A stretch of DNA of 64,000 bases from Gymnothorax reevesii (lineage: Eukaryota > Chordata > Actinopteri > Anguilliformes > Muraenidae). Below, piece after piece: positions 10,578 to 22,144 of this stretch. The position numbers and the translations under genes are program-made. The number at the start of each line of letters is the position of its first letter. Positions within the stretch are counted from its first letter, which is position 1. The notes beneath the pieces are model-generated. The model was not told the DNA's origin and made no database searches. It saw only the letters and a list, made by a program, of their open reading frames with translations. The stretch covers positions 30,993,111-31,057,110 of the forward strand of contig CM056592.1 of the NCBI GenBank assembly GCA_029721435.1, written 5' to 3'.

Positions 10578-10800
10578 TGGTGCACATTCATGTTCCTGTC
10601 TCTGTTCCTGATGCCGTTTCCAATGCCAGTCCTGCTGGCACTCCAGTCCCCATTCATGTTCTTTTTCCTGCTCCCATCCCTGTTCCTGTTTCTCAGTGTC
10701 TGTATGAGTCAGTCTGATGTGTGCGCCCTGCTCCTGTTTCTCACTGTCTGTATGAGTGCCCACTTCTTTTTGACATTAAAAATGCAGAAACAAAAATGAT

Positions 10801-10812
10801 AATAAAAATAAA
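10801..10812 (+). terminator. Poly(A) signals of the secreted form
   Basis: Two adjacent AATAAA hexamers at 10801-10806 and 10807-10812 lie about 225 bases after the CH4 stop. They suit 3' end formation of the secreted transcript. Confidence 0.65.
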
Positions 10813-11944
10813 TTCATGAATGTTGCATGTCTGTGTTGTTTGTGTGGTTCACCTGCTCTGATTTAAAGACAGTGGTAAAGGTGAGCTAATTAGTGATAAC
10901 TGGCGGAGCCAAAATAAGGCTAGCTTGTGCATCTCACAATGGCACAGCAGAACTGGACACAATTATCAGTGTTTATTTAACACTTGAGCCTGTTCTGTAA
11001 AAAGATTTTGTTGATTTGCAATGAAGCATTTACTTAAGAGCAGAAAAGAGCAAAAGGCCAGGCGGTGGATCTTAAACAGGACACATTTGCTGTTATTGGG
11101 CAGCCTTATCTATCAGGCTGCAGTTCATAGTGGGCAACCATATACATTTTCCGTTTGCATTTTGTGAACTGCTATCATTAATGGACCTAAACTGAGCTAA
11201 ATATAAATGGTTGTCCATGGGGTGAAATTAAATTCTTGAAACTCATCCTTTGTCAAAGATGATCTCAAGCATCACACACCTGCTTTTGGATCCTGCATTT
11301 TTTACTCAATGAGACTGAAAAAAACGGACAGGGAGAGCATCAGGACATGCTTGTACTGTGCTGTGTGGTTAACAAAGTACTGTGTCTTTGTGCACATGTT
11401 CCTTGGTCCACGTCTTGTCTGAGACTTGTGTTGTCCTCTATCAGAATGAGCTGCTAAAACAGCACAATAGCATCACAGGCAGTACAATCACTTTGATTCT
11501 CCGATGGGTTCTTCACACGCAAGCCAAGAGACTGCTGGAGACAAAAATATTCCGATTCAGATATCTCAGGGTTACTCAGGGTCACATAAATCCTCCATGT
11601 CCGCACCGGAAGGAACTGACCCCCCTGGAACTCATGAGAAGTCGCAGTGAGGAAAGCATCACTGTAATGGCAGCTTGCCGGCATTGTGTCTAATGAGATA
11701 CTTCCTTCCTGAAAGCTCCAGGACTGAAGGTCAATACCACATCCTCCTTGGGAAGATTCACTTCATGGAACTCCCGTCTAAAATCAAAAGTGAAACTAAA
11801 AAAAAAAAAAAAATTATATATATATATAGATGAGGAACCAGAGAGAAAATCTTTGAGGTTTCAAGGACCTCTCAAGCGCCAATGCAAGATAGCAGGGGTC
11901 CCCAAAACAGTCCCCTAACCAAATGCAATATTACTACCTTTATT

Positions 11945-11998
11945 TATCTTTATTTTTATTATTATTATTATTATTATCATCATCATCATCATCATCAC
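11945..11998. repeat. (ATT)n(ATC)n microsatellite
   Basis: TTATTATTATTATTATTATC passes into ATCATCATCATCATCATC without interruption. Confidence 0.9.
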
Positions 11999-12473
11999 AC
12001 CTTGCATTTCAAAGTGCTCTAGAGAGGAAGCCAGGTGGGACGTCATCTGCAAAGATAATATTTCAAAATTACTGAATAACAAATGTTTTACTTATTTTCA
12101 GTAAAACATCATTCTTCAACAACAGGCAATTTGAGTGTTCGTCAGCCAGTGGGATCGTTTCATAACATTAACTTATGAACAAAAACGAAGTTTGTCAAGA
12201 ATACTCACAGGAAGACAAATCCATATTACATAATGAAACTAGGGGATAAAGGGGAAACTTCCCCTTCAAAAGGGGAAACACATGAGGAAATAAATTGCTG
12301 ATGACCTCCTTTTAGAATTAAAAACTTACAGCATTTCCGGCCAAATATACTTTGCCTTCTGAATCTTGGCCAAGTGAATATACTTGCAGTGGAGCATCTC
12401 ACCTTCAATGCCAAGTCAAATACATTCGGAAGTCAACAGAAGCATTGCTGAAGACCATCAACAGGCCGACCAA

Positions 12474-12740
12474 AGAGAACGGCCAACTGTAACAAAAGTT
12501 TGTCTGATCTCTACCTTTTTCAAAGAACCAGAAACACACAATTGAAACTCATTTGGTTTGTCTCAGGGTTTTTTGCAGGCCACGCAATTTTTAAGTTTGG
12601 TTCTGGTGAAAATGTGCTGACTTTAAAGTGTTTTGGTGCGAAGTTTGGCGGGAATATGGCATGTTCTCGATATTGTGTTGCTGGTTATTTGAAAATGGTA
12701 GACATCTGACAAACTTTTATTACAGTTAGGCCGTTTTCTT
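12474..12740. repeat. Inverted repeat, ~45-bp arms, ~170-bp loop
   Basis: The left arm contains ACTGTAACAAAAGTTTGTCT and the right arm contains GACAAACTTTTATTACAGTT, its near reverse complement. Similarity extends outward through GAACGGCC/GGCCGTTTTC. It is probably a small MITE; no clear target duplication was seen. Confidence 0.6.
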
Positions 12741-13184
12741 TTGTAGACTTGATTGAGATAAACAAGAACTCCTGCTTATCGGTCCCGAGGATACTTATTG
12801 TGTCTGCTCTGTGACTCGTGCAAGGATATTTTCGTAGCTTCTGAAAGAATTCAATGTGGAAATCAACTTTTTGGCTTGTGTTTTTTAGCTTTGAATGAAT
12901 TGCAATTCCTTTAGTAACTGCTGGAGTTTTTTAGCTTCATAGGAACATATATTCTGTGGCCCCACAGTGTTTTTAGATTGGAGGGCGGTGAAATTGAAGT
13001 TTTATTTTTAATTTTAACATAAAAAAATGGACATTTAAAGTTCCAGAAAAAAATGGTTAATGCTGGTGACCATCCAAAAAGGCCTCCTCCTTAAAGTGAT
13101 TACTATGTATGAACCCATGGAGCGAAGGAGAAGTATTGCAATTTCCCATTGCCGACTGTAATCGGTCTCTGCTTTTTCTTTCAG

Positions 13185-13321
13185 GAACAGATGTGTGCTA
13201 TAATCAATGGGACTGCGAATCCACAGATATTGAGGATGACTGTGCTGCAGACACAGCTATTGCCTTCATATTTCTCTTCCTGATCACTCTCTTCTACAGC
13301 ATTGGAGCTACTGCCATCAAG
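13185..13321 (+). CDS. Ig heavy transmembrane exon (TM1)
   Basis: The acceptor TTTCTTTCAG ends at 13184. The exon enters in phase 1 and encodes an acidic, Cys-containing extracellular stretch ([20 protein letters not shown]). A hydrophobic span with polar residues follows, [19 protein letters not shown]. This is the conserved antigen-receptor transmembrane pattern (YSxGxTxIK). A donor GTAACC follows at 13322, exactly where Ig TM1 exons end before a tiny TM2 exon encoding the last residues. TM2 was not located. Reading through would add about 16 residues to a TGA at 13367-13369. Confidence 0.85.
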
Positions 13322-13664
13322 GTAACCGCTGCATTGGTTACTGAGTCTGAAATGGACAAAGACTTATGAGTTTATAATTAACTAATGTATTCTCATGAGT
13401 GTTTGGTTGTGAGAGGATGAGCAGTTATTGTAATTCCCAATCTAATTTGAGAATTTGATGTATAAATATTCCTGGCCTTTTGCATGTTAGTTCAATGCCA
13501 ATTCAGAAAACATTAGGATGTTATGAGAGACGTTCATTATAACTGAGAGAAGTGTTTTTAAAATTTACAAATTCCAAAAAAAATTGGTACAGGGGCAATG
13601 GGGAACTAGTGATGGGGTAAAAAAAAATTTCAATAATGAGACCTTGGGCCCCCAAGGGCTGAGG

Positions 13665-13810
13665 GCTCAATTTGCAGCACAGTGGTGCCATGGTTAGCAC
13701 TGTTGTATCGCATTAAGAAGGTTACAGGTTCATGGGGTGTGCTTGTTCCCTCCAAATAAGCATAGGTTTTTTCCAGGTGTGCCAGTTTTCCCCACCCTGA
13801 AAGACATGCT
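13665..13810 (+). repeat. Degenerate tRNA-derived SINE
   Basis: It shares GTGGTGCCATGGTTAGCACT, GAAGGTTACAGGTTC, TCCAGGTGTGCC and AAAGACATGC with the copy at 8050, with many substitutions and deletions. Confidence 0.5.
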
Positions 13811-13816
13811 CTGTCA

Positions 13817-14010
13817 TAGGGGTGTCCAATCTTCTCCCTGAAGGGCCAGGGTGGGTTCAGGTCTTTGTTACAGGCCAAGGATACAGCAGCTGATTCAACT
13901 AATGAAGTGATCAGGGGTTCCATCAAGACCTTAATAATTAGAAGCAGTTGTATTAATGTTGGGCTGTAGCAACCACACTGGTCCTTTATGGATAAGATTG
14001 GTCTCCGCTG
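13817..14010. mobile_element. hAT-like MITE
   Basis: The left end TAGGGGTGTCCAATCTTCTC and the right end, read in reverse complement as CAGCGGAGACCAATCTTATC, form imperfect terminal inverted repeats that continue through AAGG.CCAG. CAGGGGTGTCCAA-type ends are typical of hAT elements. Flanks CTCTGTCA and CTCTATAG may be a decayed 8-bp duplication. Confidence 0.55.
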
Positions 14011-14538
14011 CTCTATAGGAATACGACCAGTGTCCCTGACCAGGGCTCTAATTTTAGAACTCAGGCACAGTGCTGTGGCTACCAACTGCTCCTAAGTAAC
14101 TAGAATGGATAAAATTCAAAACGAATTTCCCTATGGAGTTTATGAACTATATCTCTCCATTTTAAGTTTAAAAAAACAATGTTCTCAAAGAAAGGTGGTG
14201 AAAGATTTGAATATTTTGCTCTTGATGGTGCATAGCACAATTAAGAGATTCAAGGAATCTGGAGGAATTTCCATAAAAGGGTAAAGGCCCCAGGCAATGC
14301 TGAATACCCTTAGTCTTCCATCAAGTAGACAGCTGTACATCAAGAAACCCCAGGATCACTTTGGCAAACCTTTACTGTGCAAAAGGAAGCCTTATATGAA
14401 CAGCTTCTACTGTTCAGAGGCGCTGTCAGCTCCTCTGGGGTCAGAAGCATTAGTGATGAACCATCGCATAGGAGAAATATGTATTTTGGTCAGACAAATC
14501 AATTTCTTAGGTCTCCTTTGGAAGAAATGGATGCCGTA

Positions 14539-16627
14539 TCCTCCTGAGACCCTGCGTTCTCATATGAGGACATTAAATTTTGGGTTTGCAGCACCTTATA
14601 CTTAATTCTAGCCCACTTAGACCTGTTGCCCTCATAAGTAGACACTTTTTGCTGCCATCTGGTGGTTGAAAAAGCAAAATTCACCAATCAGTGTTGAAAC
14701 AAGATGGCTGCCATGTCAACTGAAATGTTCTTTGGCCGAGACCTATATAGAAGTGCAAAAGGTGCAATCCTGCCTCAAATTTTATGGTTGAAATGAAATT
14801 ATGTATGTTTATTAAAGCTTGTAGTTTGATATTGCATACAAATTCAAAAAGCTTTAGCAACTGTAACAAGTTAGGACGCTGATAAGTAGAGTGTACTCGT
14901 TTGAGGACATTGGGACTTTGTTCATGCAAAGTGAAAGTGTAAAAGTAAGGAAAGCTTGAGAAGATTTGAAAAGAAACCAACAGTTTACAAGAGTATAAAG
15001 ACTTTTTCCATGTACAAATTATTCCATATTTTTTAAAAAAATTTTTATGATACATCTCTAGGGCATGTTCCTCTGTCAAGAACAGTTGCTGACTGCAATA
15101 ACAGGAGAGAACTCTGAGGTGGAAAATTTGTCTGATTGTGATGATGCTGATCCTGGTGTGAATGATGAGGATTATACTTATATGAGTATATATACTCATA
15201 TAAAATCAGAATCTGATCAGTGGAGAAGTGATGATAATGACAATGAACCTCAGCTCCATTTAAATGCAAGTAAAGATAATGACAGTCACCAGATTCATCA
15301 ATTCAGAGGAGGACTGCATAAACATTAATGTACAAAACCCAAAACCAGTGAAGTTGGCACGTTGTGTAAATCGTAAATAAAAACAGAATACAATAATTTG
15401 CAAATCCTTTTCAACCTATATTCAATTATACACAGCAAAGACAAGTTACTTAATGTTCGAACAGGTAAGCTTTGTAATTTTTTTGCAAATATTAGCTCAT
15501 TAGGAATTTGATGCCTGCACAATGTTTCAAAAAAGCTGGCACAAGTGGCAACAAAGACAGAGAGTTGAGGAATGCTCATCAAACACTTATTTGGAACGTC
15601 CCACAGGTGAACGGGCTAATTGGGAACAGGGGGGTGCCATGATTGGGTGTAAAAGCAGCTTCCCTGAAATGCTCAGTCATTCACAAACAAGGATGGGGCG
15701 AGGGTCACCACTTAGTGAACAAACATACGACAACGGAGACACCGGAATGTTGAACAACTCAAGCTGTACATCAAGCAAGAATGGGAAAGGTTTCCATCTG
15801 AAAAGCTTCAAAAATTGGTCTCCTCAGTTCCCAAACGTTTACTGAGTGTCGTTAAAAGGAAAGGCGATGTAACACAGTGGTAAAAAGGCCCCTGTGCCAA
15901 CTTTTTTGCAATGTGTTGCTGCCTTTAAATTCTAAGTTAATGATTATTTGCAAAAAAAAAAAAAGTTTCTCAGTTTGAACATTTAAACATCTTGTCTTTG
16001 CAGTGTATTCAATTGAATATAAGTTGAAAAGGATTTGTAAATCATTGTATTCTGTTTTTATCTATGATTTACATAACGTGCCAACTTCACTGGTTTTGGG
16101 TTTTGTAGTAGAAGTGTTGGCACTCCCAGTGAGCCAGCAAGAACTTAGAAAAGATGCATGAGAACACTGGAAGTCTGCTGTATTTACTCCAGACTTAGTT
16201 CAGTTTGAGGCTGAAGATGAAAGTCTGCAGGACCAAGATGGTCAGCAGCCACTGCACTATATGGGGCAGTACAATGACGCAGGCCAGGAGCCTGTCCATT
16301 TTGAAAGAATGTGTCACTAAAATCCAATTTATTCGGCATGAAAAATTTGTGCTGCTTCAGTAGGTGGCATAGTGCTGAACTTAGTACATTTACACCTTGG
16401 TGCAATACAGAGTTCACAAGTTATATACTGTGTTACGCACTGGTGACTTCATTGCATAATGCAGTAAAATAAACCCATTGTCCCCATATAAGGACATCAT
16501 TTTTTTCAAAAACTACTTCCTGTTCAAAGACAATATTTAGTTTTTATACTTACAAGGTCCAACTAATCCCAAACAGCTTGGAGAAATCAAAAATGCAAAA
16601 ATATTCAAAGCTCGGGTCTCAGGAGGG
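14539..16627. mobile_element. Unclassified DNA transposon inserted in Tc1 at TA
   Basis: Its ends are TCCTCCTGAGACCC (14539) and GGGTCTCAGGAGGG (16627), a 14-bp terminal inverted repeat with one mismatch, flanked by TA on both sides. Inside are an acidic ORF (15065-15328, with VENLSDCDDADPGVNDEDYT) and an unrelated stretch near 16190-16320, probably parts of a dead transposase. The acidic N-terminus resembles piggyBac-type proteins, but the TA duplication does not fit piggyBac (TTAA). I leave the class open. Confidence 0.55.
15333..16105. mobile_element. Tc1/mariner-type MITE nested in the element above
   Basis: Long terminal inverted repeats begin CAAAACCCAAAACCAGTGAA on the left and end with the exact complement on the right, flanked by TA at 15331-15332 and 16106-16107. 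The inner arms share TTTGCAAATCCTTTTCAACC and ATATTCAATT. Arm similarity to the autonomous Tc1 at 38640-40095 suggests that family supplied the transposase. Confidence 0.8.
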
Positions 16628-17040
16628 TATGCTCCAGATAACAGAATAGGACCATATAGACTGCTACCAGCATATAGTCCAAAAGCCATAGTATGTCATG
16701 GTATGAGGTTGTGTCAGTGCTCTTGTAAAGGGTAACTTGTACCTCTATATGCTGCACCCAAGACAACATCATCTCCAGGGAGGCTTATTGATACTGCATT
16801 TCAACAAGACCACATTCCACATTCTGCAGGCATGACAAAGGCATGGCTGCATAAAAAGAGGGTCAGGGTACTGGACCGTCCTGCCTGCAGTCCTAGCTTG
16901 TGCTCAATAGCTAATATGTGGCGAGTTTTGAAATGCAAAATGCAGCAACAAAGTCTCCTATGTGCTGCAGACCCTAACTCTTTCCCAACTGGCCTTCATG
17001 GAGACAAAATGGCAAAAGAAAAACACTGCCATACAAAAGA

Positions 17041-19159
17041 ATTCAATGAAATATTCCATTTACATCCAACATGTTTTTTTGATTTCATTGCTTATAGTTT
17101 GCATGTCCTTACATGTGTGTTGTTCTTCACTTCCAGGTGAAATGAGGATGCAGTCAGAAGGAAGAACAGCTGTGTGCTTTAATGTGTGTTAATTGTGTGT
17201 TCAAATTGTTTATATAGATGGCATCATATTGTTATAATTTTGTAGGGCTCATAAATTAGCAACAGTGAGAGTGATTTTCTGTGATGTTACTCTGTGCATA
17301 TTTTACTGTTCATCCCCCTTCTGTTTAATAAAAAATGTTGGAGTGTTGTTTGCACATTTCTGCGTTCATGTGTTCGTCACTTGAGTTTCTTTCACAAGAA
17401 TATGAAAATGCTTGGTTATGTTTTGCATATTCCGGTGCTCAGTTTTAAACTGGAGCGCTTAGTCGGAGAGTCATGGCCCTGGAAGCTCTCAGTCAGATTT
17501 TCTTCACTGGTCTTTATTGGTCTTCATTTCCTCTGTGAGGCTTTGTCTCTGCATAGTAACAGCATAGCTTTTGTAGTCACCTAGTCACTTATTATAATTG
17601 GTGTGAAAGTGATTGAATTTGTTATACTGTCTGATACTGCATGTCTTCTATCTTATGTTATGATGCCTTCTGAGCTTTTTGTTTCTTTTTTTTTTGCGTT
17701 TGCATATCACCACATAAAATACTGTGCTTAAGTCTTTGGCACCCTAGATTTTTAAAATTTAAACTTTGCCTTTAATGTTTATTTCCTGTTCTTGACATTG
17801 TGGTTGCTGTAGATAAAAATCACATTTAAAATACCAAATCTTCATTTAAATAAATGTGAATTTGCAATAGCTGCAACCAGGTATTGTTGTGTCTTATCAT
17901 ATTTCCAAAGTCCCCTTGTATGTGAATAATTGGAGAGAGATAAAATCCTCAGACGTTTTCAAATTTTATTCCAGCCTTGAATCGTACAATAATCCAAACC
18001 TGGTGAGTTGTCCTTGCGCAAGGAGCACTACCCCTATGATCCCAAATGGCTATATTTATGAAAAAACCCTCATCAAACTTTATTCCAATCACATTACATG
18101 AGCTGTCTTGAGCAAACCTGATCAAATTTTTATTCCGATAACATTACATTGGTACATCTCTTCAGCTTTTTCTTTCCCCTATTGGTTGGCAAGCTCTCTA
18201 TGGGATTATCTAAAAAATATTGGTGGCACACAGAAGTATTTTTCCCATAAAAAAGGAGAGAAAATACATTGAAAAACAGAAAAATACAGTCAAAGGGACA
18301 GGATACCAATAGATACGTAAATGATTCAACTGATAGTGTTTTCAGTAATACCTAATGATTTCAGTGAACAAATATTGATCAAAGCTACAGAAATCAAACA
18401 CATTTAAATGGTTCAAATTATTGTTTTTTGTCGTAACTAATGATTTCACTGAACAAATATTGATCAAAATTACAGGAATTAAATACTCACCTGATTATGT
18501 TTCCAAATCGACTGAACAGAATAGATGAGGAGTCGACTTGTAAAACCTGCTTAGTCAAGTTCTGAAAATAAATGAGTTATCTTCCATATCCTCTCTTTCA
18601 GGTACCTGCGCATATCCCACTGATAGCTCCACTTTCAAAACCTACTAAATCATGTCCTAAATTCTAACGGAAAAGGTGAAACTCTGTCAAAACTCGCCAA
18701 GTCAAGGAGGAAAACTGTCAAATTCTGCCAAGTCATCAGCCAATGTAGAAACCTGATTCCGTTTTCGTTCACTAGAAGGAATCAATCACAGTCAAGCTTT
18801 TATAGCCTGTTCAGCTTTTGCTTTCTCTAACTGAAGATGGGGGATATGGTAACACATTGGGTTCTAATTTGTTGGTTTGGGCTGTTCAGAAAAGTGCGAT
18901 GATAGTAAAACCATAAAAGGTGGATTTGAACCCATGCACTCATGTTTATGTTGTCATGGTCATAGCAGCTATTCAACCAAAGTGCTCTCTGTAGCATTGA
19001 GTTGCATATAGAGCGGGTCCTGAGTCAAATACCTTCACCAATTGCATAACAGGGCTGGCTTAAACACTGCCAAAACCTGCTACATTTCCACTCCACTTTT
19101 AAAAGCTGCCAAGTCAAAACTTTGTGTTGCAAAATTTAAGTAATTTCTTTTAAAAAGAA
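17041..19159. other. No gene seen; transposon debris
   Basis: A Tc1-like end (AAAATACTGTGCTTAAGTCT, near 17717) is present. A direct duplication of about 90 bp, sharing GAACAAATATTGATCAAA, lies near 18360-18480. Nothing else was recognised. Confidence 0.4.
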
Positions 19160-19590
19160 TGAATTGCCTCATGCTTGTTCTCCCCAGTTAGACAAGATGA
19201 CAATCATTCATCTAGACACGTATTTGCTGTATTTAAATAACCTTACTCAAAGTTGCATACCTGCATATAGCTTGAGCCGCATGCTTTTCATTGCCTATGT
19301 AACTGCTGAGTGCCACTTTTTTTAATCAACACTCGCAAAACCGAGAGTGAAAGGCGACATTTCATTGGAATATGGACCAGTTCAATCAATGCTAAGCATT
19401 GGCCTATTAATAAGTAAATATTCTATCTGTACTGAATTTAGCCCATGATTTCATCGCTGTTCGATCGCAAATGGAGAGAAACTGTGTCTTCAGTTGCCAA
19501 TTACGATAATTGGAAAACACGTCAATAAAGGAAAATTATTGAGAACTAGCCAGGACTGTGCTCCCCCAATTCCCAGTTCTAGATCTGCCA
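19160..19590. mobile_element. Dispersed repeat, copy 1
   Basis: This copy shares, in order, CTTGTTCTCCCCAGTTAG, ACAATCATTCATCT, CTGAATTTAGCCCATGAT and AATTATTGAGAACTAG with the region at 28800-29395. It is a degenerate copy of the same unknown element. Confidence 0.6.
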
Positions 19591-19749
19591 TTGGGTAAGG
19601 TTAGAATTAGGGATAGGTTAGGGTAAGGGTTTGGGTTAGGCATACATTGCCTTTTGTAAAGATTAGGGAAAAGCTGTAGAGATTGTATTTGTGTGTTTAT
19701 CTGTGTGTTTATGTTTGTATAAATATCAATATATTTATATTTGGATGTG

Positions 19750-20249
19750 TGAGTCCCTATAGAATCATTTGCAGGTCTGTGAGTCCCTACAGCATCATGT
19801 GCAGGTCTGTGAGTCCCTACACCATCATGTGCAGGTCTGTGAGTCCCTACAGCATCATGTACAGGGTTGTGAGTCCCTACTGTGATGGTCTGGCCCTGCA
19901 GGCCCTCCGCCCTCCTGTTTGCACCTCCACCTCAATGAGCCACAGCTGCTGCTCGTTGTGGTGGAGGTGATTTGAAGAGTATATAAGAGCTGCACTGCCA
20001 GTTTGGCAGTGCAGCTGCATTCTGTTGGCCGTGCCTTATGGAGCCCTGTTTGCTGCTGCTCTCCTGTATTTGGTTTTAATATTAAATATTTATTTATATT
20101 TTACTCAGCCTGTGCACCCGGGTCCCTTACTTCTGGTTTGGGTACATGGTTCCAGTGCCCGCCGGCTTATTGCCTTCAGCCGGCGGGGGCAAAACCATGA
20201 CACCTACAGCATTATGTACTGGTCTGTGAGTCCCTACACCATCATGTAA
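19750..20249. repeat. ~30-bp tandem repeat interrupted by a solo LTR
   Basis: Units of GTGAGTCCCTACACCATCAT plus GTGCAGGTCT repeat about five times up to 19880 and resume from 20203 with one or two further units. Confidence 0.85.
19881..20202 (+). mobile_element. Solo LTR (322 bp) with 5-bp target duplication
   Basis: The segment begins TGTGATGGTC and ends AAAACCATGACA. It is flanked by CCTAC on both sides (19876-19880 and 20203-20207). It has a TATA box (AGTATATAAGAGC near 19976) and an AT-rich candidate poly(A) region. No internal retroelement sequence is present, so it is probably the product of LTR-LTR recombination. Confidence 0.8.
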
Positions 20250-21420
20250 GCTTATTCATCAGCGGACAATTATCAGATAGCCAATCCATATTTAGATCAC
20301 CCAGCCAGTATAACTCACTGTTTTCCTCAGTCACTTTGTCCAGCATATTACACAAACCATTTAAGTACTCTATCCTGGCACTAGGTGGCGTATAACAACA
20401 GCCAAGAACTATTGGTTTTAAATATGGAAGATGTACCTGTAACCATAGCACTTCAACATCATCAACCATTAAGTCATGTCTCAGTTTCACAGGAAAATGA
20501 TCACGTATGTTAATGGCCACGCCACCTCCAAACCTGTTTCCATGTCTATAAATTGTAAACCCCCCCATATCAATATCTGAAATGTCTATAAAGCTGTCCA
20601 GATGGGTTGCAGAAATCATAAGTATGTCTATTTTGTTTAATTGCAAAATAGAGAAAGGTCGTCAATTTTATTCGTCAGACTAGATGAAACCTTTAGGTAG
20701 TTTATTTATGCTGGTCATCTTAATTCATGGTAAATAAGTCAGATATTGTAATAATGTGTATAATCTATTTGAACATCTTGTACCATAAGTTGTTTTGTCA
20801 TCATCAAGTAGGCTACATCAGACTTATTGGTCAAGCACACAGACACACATGCATGTACACGAATACTACACTCACAAAAACATAAATTGAACTTTAAAGC
20901 TCATTAGGCCAGTGACTGACTTTGTCCAGCCCGAGGGGTGATGATCATTTTATCATACTTCAAGCTCACTTTATCACCTCTCTCTGGCAGCTTTCAACTT
21001 CGGCCGCAACTCTTTCCTCCTCAATTGCACAGCTTCAGAGAAATCTTCATTAATGTAGATCTTAGTGCCCTTTAATTTCTTGGCAGAAGAGAGAATCAGC
21101 TCTCTGTCTTTAATGTGAAGAAGTTTGAGAACAATGTTCCTTGGCCTTCCCCCCTCCTGGTACTGACCAAGTCTCTGTGCACGCTCAATGTCCATATTTG
21201 TTCCATCTAAGCCCAAGTCTTTGGAAAGCATTTGACGTACCTTTTTCTCTGATACACTCCAATTCTCTCCTTTCTCGTCAGCAATGCCATCGATTTAAAT
21301 GTTTTTTTTCTCCTGCTCTGGTTTTCAACGTAGTCCAGCTTGGTGAACATTGCATCCAATTCCTGCTTGGAAGTATACTTCACACTCGTTTGGAGGTCAA
21401 TAAGTTGAACATACAAGAAA
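20242..21420 (-). mobile_element. Truncated LINE (ORF1 and endonuclease parts)
   Basis: On the minus strand, 21416-20974 encodes in two frames an ORF1-like protein with DYVENQSRRK, then ERAQRLGQYQEGGRPRNIVL and EDFSEAVQLRRKEL. This resembles the RNA-binding ORF1p of L1-type elements. Next, 20646-20242 encodes part of an AP endonuclease with ATHLDSFID, GGGVAINIRD, GCCYTPPSA and LGDLNMDW, where the DLN of the active site is visible. No reverse transcriptase follows, so the copy is broken and truncated. The clade is not assigned. Confidence 0.7.
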
Positions 21421-21748
21421 TGAGGTTTTAAATAATGATTTCATTTAATTCTGTACTCATATATATTTAGTAGCCTTAGTGCAGGTTACACTAATGCTAA
21501 GAAAAGTAGGAGTCACACATGCAGTGAACGCAGGATCTGGAGAAGGACGCACAGCAGAGGTGTGAAGCTTTGCCAAGGTTCCATGCACTCAGCGGATGCA
21601 AACACACAGCATCCTTCATGGGGAAAGCCAGATGGAAGCCATTTGAACTAATGCGGAAGAGAGAACAGGTGTTAGATTCGTTTGTACGATGTATGGGATG
21701 AAGACCACATAAAGTGTAAATGAAGCGTGGGAACTGCAGTTCAAAAAG

Positions 21749-22144
21749 TTGTATTCTGCAAAGAAAAAAGGTGGACCCTTGGATAAGATCAAGTCAGTAG
21801 ACCCCTGTTGTCTGCCACCATGTAGGGCAGTTCTTGAACAAAAGTCGAAAAGAACAAATTATGTAGCGTCTGTATGGAAGAATGCACGTGAGGCACACCC
21901 AAGTCACTTCGGGCTGGTTAGACATGGATGGAGTAAAGGAGAGACAAACAGGCTTGAGTTGGTGTGGTTTGAAGGCCCACAAACCCCAACCACCCTGAAT
22001 GTATCTGAGTTAAATGGGAACGAGGAGAATGATAGCGAGGGTGGTTCTGATGCTGATGATGAAAGCGTTGATCACTACAACCCATCCACCGATGAAGAAA
22101 CCACTACTGATGATGAAGAGTGGGAGACTAGTAGAACTACATGA
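21749..22144 (+). pseudogene. Possible transposon-derived ORF, acidic C-terminus
   Basis: A 131-residue frame contains DPCCLPPCRAVLEQKSKRTN, YVASVWKNA, HGWSKGE and LVWFEGPQ, then an acidic Ser/Asp/Glu tail. The LPPC...LxxKxKRxNYVAxxWKxA pattern recalls a segment I associate with repetitive proteins in fish genomes, but I cannot name a family. No matching exons or splice signals were confirmed nearby. Confidence 0.35.

Larger units (their letters stand above)
10813..13184 (+). other. Intron between the secretory and membrane exons
   Basis: No exon is seen. The stretch holds an A-run followed by a short TA run (11799-11828), an ATT/ATC microsatellite (about 11945-11998) and an inverted-repeat element at 12474-12740. 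Short ORFs here have no recognisable features. Confidence 0.5.
14180..17040 (+). mobile_element. Tc1-like transposon fragment split by a nested insertion
   Basis: Two separated plus-strand pieces belong to one decayed transposase. Near 14330-14536 are QDHFGKPLLCKRKPY and FLGLLWKKWMPY-like stretches. Near 16628-17040 are the C-terminal marks RVRVLDRPACSP and MWRVLKCKM. Joining the flanks at a TA (14537-14538 and 16628-16629) makes the host sequence continuous. The copy is frame-broken and probably truncated at its 5' end. The same family is seen more completely at 38640-40095. Confidence 0.65.

Noticed and set aside
3825..13321. IgM as the isotype
   Set aside because: CH1 to CH3 would be compatible, but the secreted tail lacks the IgM tailpiece pattern and TM1 has a long acidic Cys-containing segment. 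IgT/IgZ-like fits better, though this rests on reading by eye.
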